Shown in pieces: positions 8,095 to 10,093 of a DNA stretch of 10,093 nt; within the stretch, counting starts at the first letter, position 1, and every line of letters begins with the position of its first letter. The stretch covers positions 1 to 10,093 of the forward strand of contig DTXA01000397.1 of assembly GCA_012962735.1 (NCBI GenBank), in the 5' to 3' direction. A program made the translations under genes and the position numbers. The DNA comes from Candidatus Latescibacterota bacterium (GTDB lineage: Bacteria; Latescibacterota; 4484-107; B68-G9). The notes under the pieces are model-generated. The model saw only the letters and a list, made by a program, of their open reading frames with translations, was not told the origin of the DNA and searched no databases.

Positions 8095-9036
8095 TCACTC
8101 CGACACTTTTTGGGGACCCGATCCCGTCAGCTCCCCCAATCTCCATACCTCTTCTATTCCCCTTAAAGCGGCATTCCAGCCGGCAGCTATGTTCGCGAAC
8201 CAGCTGGCCCGCCGGGCGTCCCCGGTCCTCACGTACTCCACCGTAAACCCCGCCAAGAATACATCCCCGCAGCCGGTCGTGTCGACCGGGTCTACGGGGA
8301 GGGCCGGGAACTCTCCCGTCCGCACCTTCCCGGAGGTCCGCTCGGCCAGCAGGGACCCCCTCGCCCCGAGGGTCACACAGAGGGCCTGGGGCCCAAGAGC
8401 GAGGACCTCCTCCCCGAACCGCCGCAGGGGGCCTTTCCCTTCCATGGGTTCCCCCGCCAACAGTTCTGCCTCCAACTCGTTCATCTGCACCACATCGGTG
8501 AGGGCTACCCATTCCCTCCAGTCCTCCGGACGCCTCGGGAACCTCCTCCCGTCAGGGGCGAGCCCGAGGCTCAGGCTGTGGAAGTCCATGAGGAAGAGCC
8601 CTGTGGACTTCCCACGCAGTTCTCTCAACACTCTTAGGGATATTTCAAACCCCGAGATGAAGTTGATACAAAACACCTCCGCGTCCAGAAACGGCTTCAA
8701 TTGGCCCCACTCCAACGGCGGCACCCCTCCCTCTAACACCTCCTGTTTTTTCCCCTCCCTGTCGTAAATAATCCTGATGTGGTTGTTCTTCCCCCGGACC
8801 TTCCGTACCCCATCCACCTGTATGGAGGGCATGGAAAATAAAAGGGAAGTCACAGCCTCCCATACGTCCTCCCCGACGTTGCACACCGGGTATACCGTAG
8901 CCTTAGGGCACAGGCTCGCCAGCGCCAGGACCGTATACAGCAGGCCACCGTAGCTCTCGGTTACCGTTCCATCGGGGGTGTAGATGGTGTCCCGGTTGAT
9001 CGTGCCTATCGTTACAATCCGAAATTTCTTCCTCAC
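8095..9036 (-). CDS. PfkB/ribokinase-family carbohydrate or nucleoside kinase
   Basis: From the GTG at 9036 this is 313 residues, the usual ribokinase-family length. It should transfer the ATP gamma-phosphate to a sugar- or nucleoside-like hydroxyl in the cytoplasm; the substrate cannot be told from sequence. Seen: an N-terminal strand with GTINRDTI (residues 11-18, the family's G..N.D.. element), a GG pair at 30-31, an NELE motif at 186-189 (the NxxE Mg/phosphate motif), VTLGARGS at 221-228, and the signature DTTGCGD at 252-258 with D258 as the predicted catalytic base. The usual alanine of the GAGD anion hole is cysteine here, a tolerated variant. I chose the GTG because it overlaps the preceding stop as GTGA and starts right before the first family strand. 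An in-frame TTG at 9174 would add 46 residues (Gly/Arg-rich, non-family) and overlap tatC. The GTG has no close Shine-Dalgarno; GGAGG lies more than 20 bases upstream, so translational coupling is likely. Confidence 0.9.
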   Translation of the reverse strand: MRKKFRIVTIGTINRDTIYTPDGTVTESYGGLLYTVLALASLCPKATVYPVCNVGEDVWEAVTSLLFSMPSIQVDGVRKVRGKNNHIRIIYDREGKKQEVLEGGVPPLEWGQLKPFLDAEVFCINFISGFEISLRVLRELRGKSTGLFLMDFHSLSLGLAPDGRRFPRRPEDWREWVALTDVVQMNELEAELLAGEPMEGKGPLRRFGEEVLALGPQALCVTLGARGSLLAERTSGKVRTGEFPALPVDPVDTTGCGDVFLAGFTVEYVRTGDARRASWFANIAAGWNAALRGIEEVWRLGELTGSGPQKVSE

Positions 9037-9158
9037 GCCCAAGGGCCTTCTTCGTCTTCCTCCAGTACATATTCCTGAGCCCCGGGTAGCAGCTCCCATC
9101 CCAACCAGAAGAACCCTTCCTCCTCCAGGAAGGCCCTGCCCAATCCGAACGACCCCAT
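9033..9158 (-). CDS. Small 41-residue acidic protein, unrecognised, between tatC and the kinase
   Basis: Starts at ATG 9158, two bases after the tatC stop, and ends at TGA 9035-9033, which overlaps the GTG start of the kinase by four bases (GTGA). An AAGGGGG Shine-Dalgarno-like stretch at 9170-9164 sits about 5 bases before the ATG. The peptide begins MGSFGLGRAFLEEEGFFWLG and ends in an acidic tail, YVLEEDEEGPWA. It is rich in Glu and aromatic residues (four Phe, three Trp, one Tyr) and has no signal peptide or clear membrane helix. I do not recognise a family. The exact fit into the gap, the binding site and the overlapping stop/start argue for a real gene. The alternative is a short leader ORF that only couples translation of the kinase, or chance. 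Confidence 0.6.
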   Translation of the reverse strand: MGSFGLGRAFLEEEGFFWLGWELLPGAQEYVLEEDEEGPWA

Positions 9159-9160
9159 CG

Positions 9161-9913
9161 CTACCCCCTTTCAAGCCCTTTACGTCCTCGCCCGGCCAGC
9201 TTGGAGACCCATATGCTTACCTCGTATAGCAGCAACAGGGGGCCGGCCATCAACAACTGGGAGGCCACATCCGGCGGCGTGAGCAGCGCGGCCAAGGCCA
9301 CCACTCCGACCACAGCGTACCGCCGGTTGCGCTGCAGAAATCCCGGCGTGAGGACCCCTAATTTGGTGAGGAAGTAGGAAAACACCGGAAGCTCGAACAC
9401 AAGCCCGAACCCTAAACACAACCTGAGCAGAAAACCGATGTACCGTCCTATGTCAAACTGCGCCTGAACGTACTCCGTGCCCAACCCCACGAGAAACCGC
9501 AGGGCTATGGGCAATACCGCCCAATATGCCATCGCCACTCCGGCCAGGAAACACCCCGTGGCCGTCACCACCGCCAAGGGGAAGGCCTTCCTCTCGTGCT
9601 CTAAAAGCCCTGGAGCTATGAACCGCCAGGCTTGATACAGCACCACCGGCGAGGCCAGGACGGCCCCAACCAAAAGGGCGGCTTCTATCCGGACGACGAA
9701 CATCCCCACCGGCTTGAGGAAGATGAGCTTGGGTGGGGGGTCCAATCGTCGCAGGGGTAGGACGAGGAGCCCTATCAGCCGGTCGGAGAAGGCCACCCCT
9801 ACTCCACTGGCCAAGACCAACGCAATTATCGACTTCAATATCCGCCACCTGAGCTCCTCCAGGTGGTCCAGGAAGGACATCACCTTACGTTCATCGGCCC
9901 TCTGTCCCGGCAT
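9161..9913 (-). CDS. tatC: Sec-independent protein translocase subunit TatC
   Basis: 250 residues, the normal TatC length. TatC is the inner-membrane receptor of the twin-arginine pathway; with TatA (and TatB where present) it exports folded proteins. Seen: the N-terminal cytoplasmic motif MSFLDHLEELRWRI (residues 12-25), which helps bind the twin-arginine signal; the FIAPGLLEHER segment at 98-108, matching the conserved F..P.L...ER region after the second helix; FELP at 173-176; and TPPDVASQ at 212-219 before the last helix. Six membrane segments lie at about 26-43, 74-95, 110-135, 157-182, 197-211 and 216-236. The ATG at 9913 is preferred because GAGG precedes it; an ATG at residue 12 would be the alternative. 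It starts 14 bases after rsmE. No tatA or tatB gene is in the window. Confidence 0.97.
   Translation of the reverse strand: MPGQRADERKVMSFLDHLEELRWRILKSIIALVLASGVGVAFSDRLIGLLVLPLRRLDPPPKLIFLKPVGMFVVRIEAALLVGAVLASPVVLYQAWRFIAPGLLEHERKAFPLAVVTATGCFLAGVAMAYWAVLPIALRFLVGLGTEYVQAQFDIGRYIGFLLRLCLGFGLVFELPVFSYFLTKLGVLTPGFLQRNRRYAVVGVVALAALLTPPDVASQLLMAGPLLLLYEVSIWVSKLAGRGRKGLERG
9164..9170 (-). promoter_or_regulatory. Ribosome binding site for the small ORF, inside the end of tatC
   Basis: Minus-strand AAGGGGG overlaps the last tatC codons and lies 5 bases before ATG 9158. It favours initiation at the small ORF rather than at the TTG 9174 start of the extended kinase frame. Confidence 0.5.
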
Positions 9914-9917
9914 CGGG

Positions 9918-9929
9918 CCTCAGCTCCTC
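9918..9929 (-). promoter_or_regulatory. Ribosome binding site of tatC, overlapping the rsmE stop
   Basis: Minus-strand GAGGAGCTGAGG spans the rsmE TGA and precedes the tatC ATG at 9913 by 4 bases from its nearer GAGG. The arrangement suggests that the two genes are cotranscribed and possibly coupled. Confidence 0.6.
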
Positions 9930-10093
9930 ATACTTTAGGTATTTCCGACCTGTACAGCAGAAGTCCAAGGGCCAGGATTCCCGCCGTCTCCGAGCGCAGC
10001 CTTCTGGGCCCTAAGGAGAAGGGGAGGAAACCAGTCCTTCGGGCCAGGGCCACCTCCTCCTCTGTAAGCCCCCCTTCCGGCCCCACCACCAAC
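9928..10093 (-). CDS. rsmE: 16S rRNA (uracil(1498)-N3)-methyltransferase RsmE, C-terminal fragment
   Basis: Only the last 54 codons are inside the window (first full codon begins at 10092). RsmE is a SPOUT-fold enzyme that methylates N3 of U1498 in 16S rRNA using S-adenosylmethionine. Two of its hallmark motifs are visible: VVGPEGGLTEEEV at the start of the fragment and SLGPRRLRSETAGILAL near the end, equivalent to the family's IGPEGG and LG..ILR.ETA elements that form the trefoil-knot cofactor pocket. The terminal helix and a short tail (YRSEIPKV) follow. The gene ends 14 bases before tatC. The N-terminal PUA-like domain lies outside the window. Confidence 0.95.
   Translation of the reverse strand, partial: LVVGPEGGLTEEEVALARRTGFLPFSLGPRRLRSETAGILALGLLLYRSEIPKV

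Noticed and set aside
7697..8512. A minus-strand frame of 271 codons crossing the kinase/barrel boundary
   Set aside because: It is Gly/Arg-rich out-of-frame translation of two recognisable genes.
7847..8767. A plus-strand frame of 306 codons opposite the kinase and barrel genes
   Set aside because: Antisense shadow rich in Ser/Pro/Arg. It spans two unrelated minus-strand genes and shows no motifs.

Overview
The window is a GC-rich (roughly 60% by eye) piece of a bacterial chromosome. Every supported gene lies on the minus strand, so transcription runs from the right edge to the left edge. The presence of a TatC translocase, a signal-peptide-bearing outer-membrane barrel of the PorV/PorQ/FadL kind and a giant exported repeat protein points to a diderm (Gram-negative type) bacterium. 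The barrel plus carboxypeptidase-regulatory-repeat combination is common in the FCB superphylum and its deep candidate lineages. No rRNA or other marker is present, so I do not name a phylum.

Layout, in order of transcription: (1) 10093-9928, the C-terminal end of RsmE, a 16S rRNA U1498 methyltransferase; (2) 9913-9161, tatC; (3) 9158-9033, a 41-residue unrecognised small ORF fitted exactly between its neighbours; (4) 9036-8095, a PfkB/ribokinase-family kinase that very probably starts at a GTG overlapping the small ORF's stop; (5) 8055-6610, a 481-residue outer-membrane beta-barrel; (6) 6583 to beyond base 1, a giant exported protein of which 2194 residues are visible with no stop codon. The gaps are 14, 2, -4, 39 and 26 bases. 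There is no stretch over 300 bases without a gene, and I see no convincing promoter, terminator, RNA gene, mobile element or CRISPR array. The set looks like one transcription unit that begins upstream of the window and continues past its left edge.

The most striking content is the giant gene, which fills two thirds of the window. After a signal peptide and about three Ig/Fn3-like domains it carries more than 20 tandem, strongly diverged carboxypeptidase-regulatory-like (transthyretin-fold) domains of about 83 residues, and no enzymatic domain in the visible part. Domains 11+12 and 13+14 form an in-register 166-residue duplication. A plausible but unproven reading is that the barrel and the giant protein form a functional pair at the cell surface, with the barrel helping secretion or anchoring of a long stalk or adhesin-like protein. 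The upstream genes (rsmE, tatC, kinase) look like housekeeping genes sharing the transcript.
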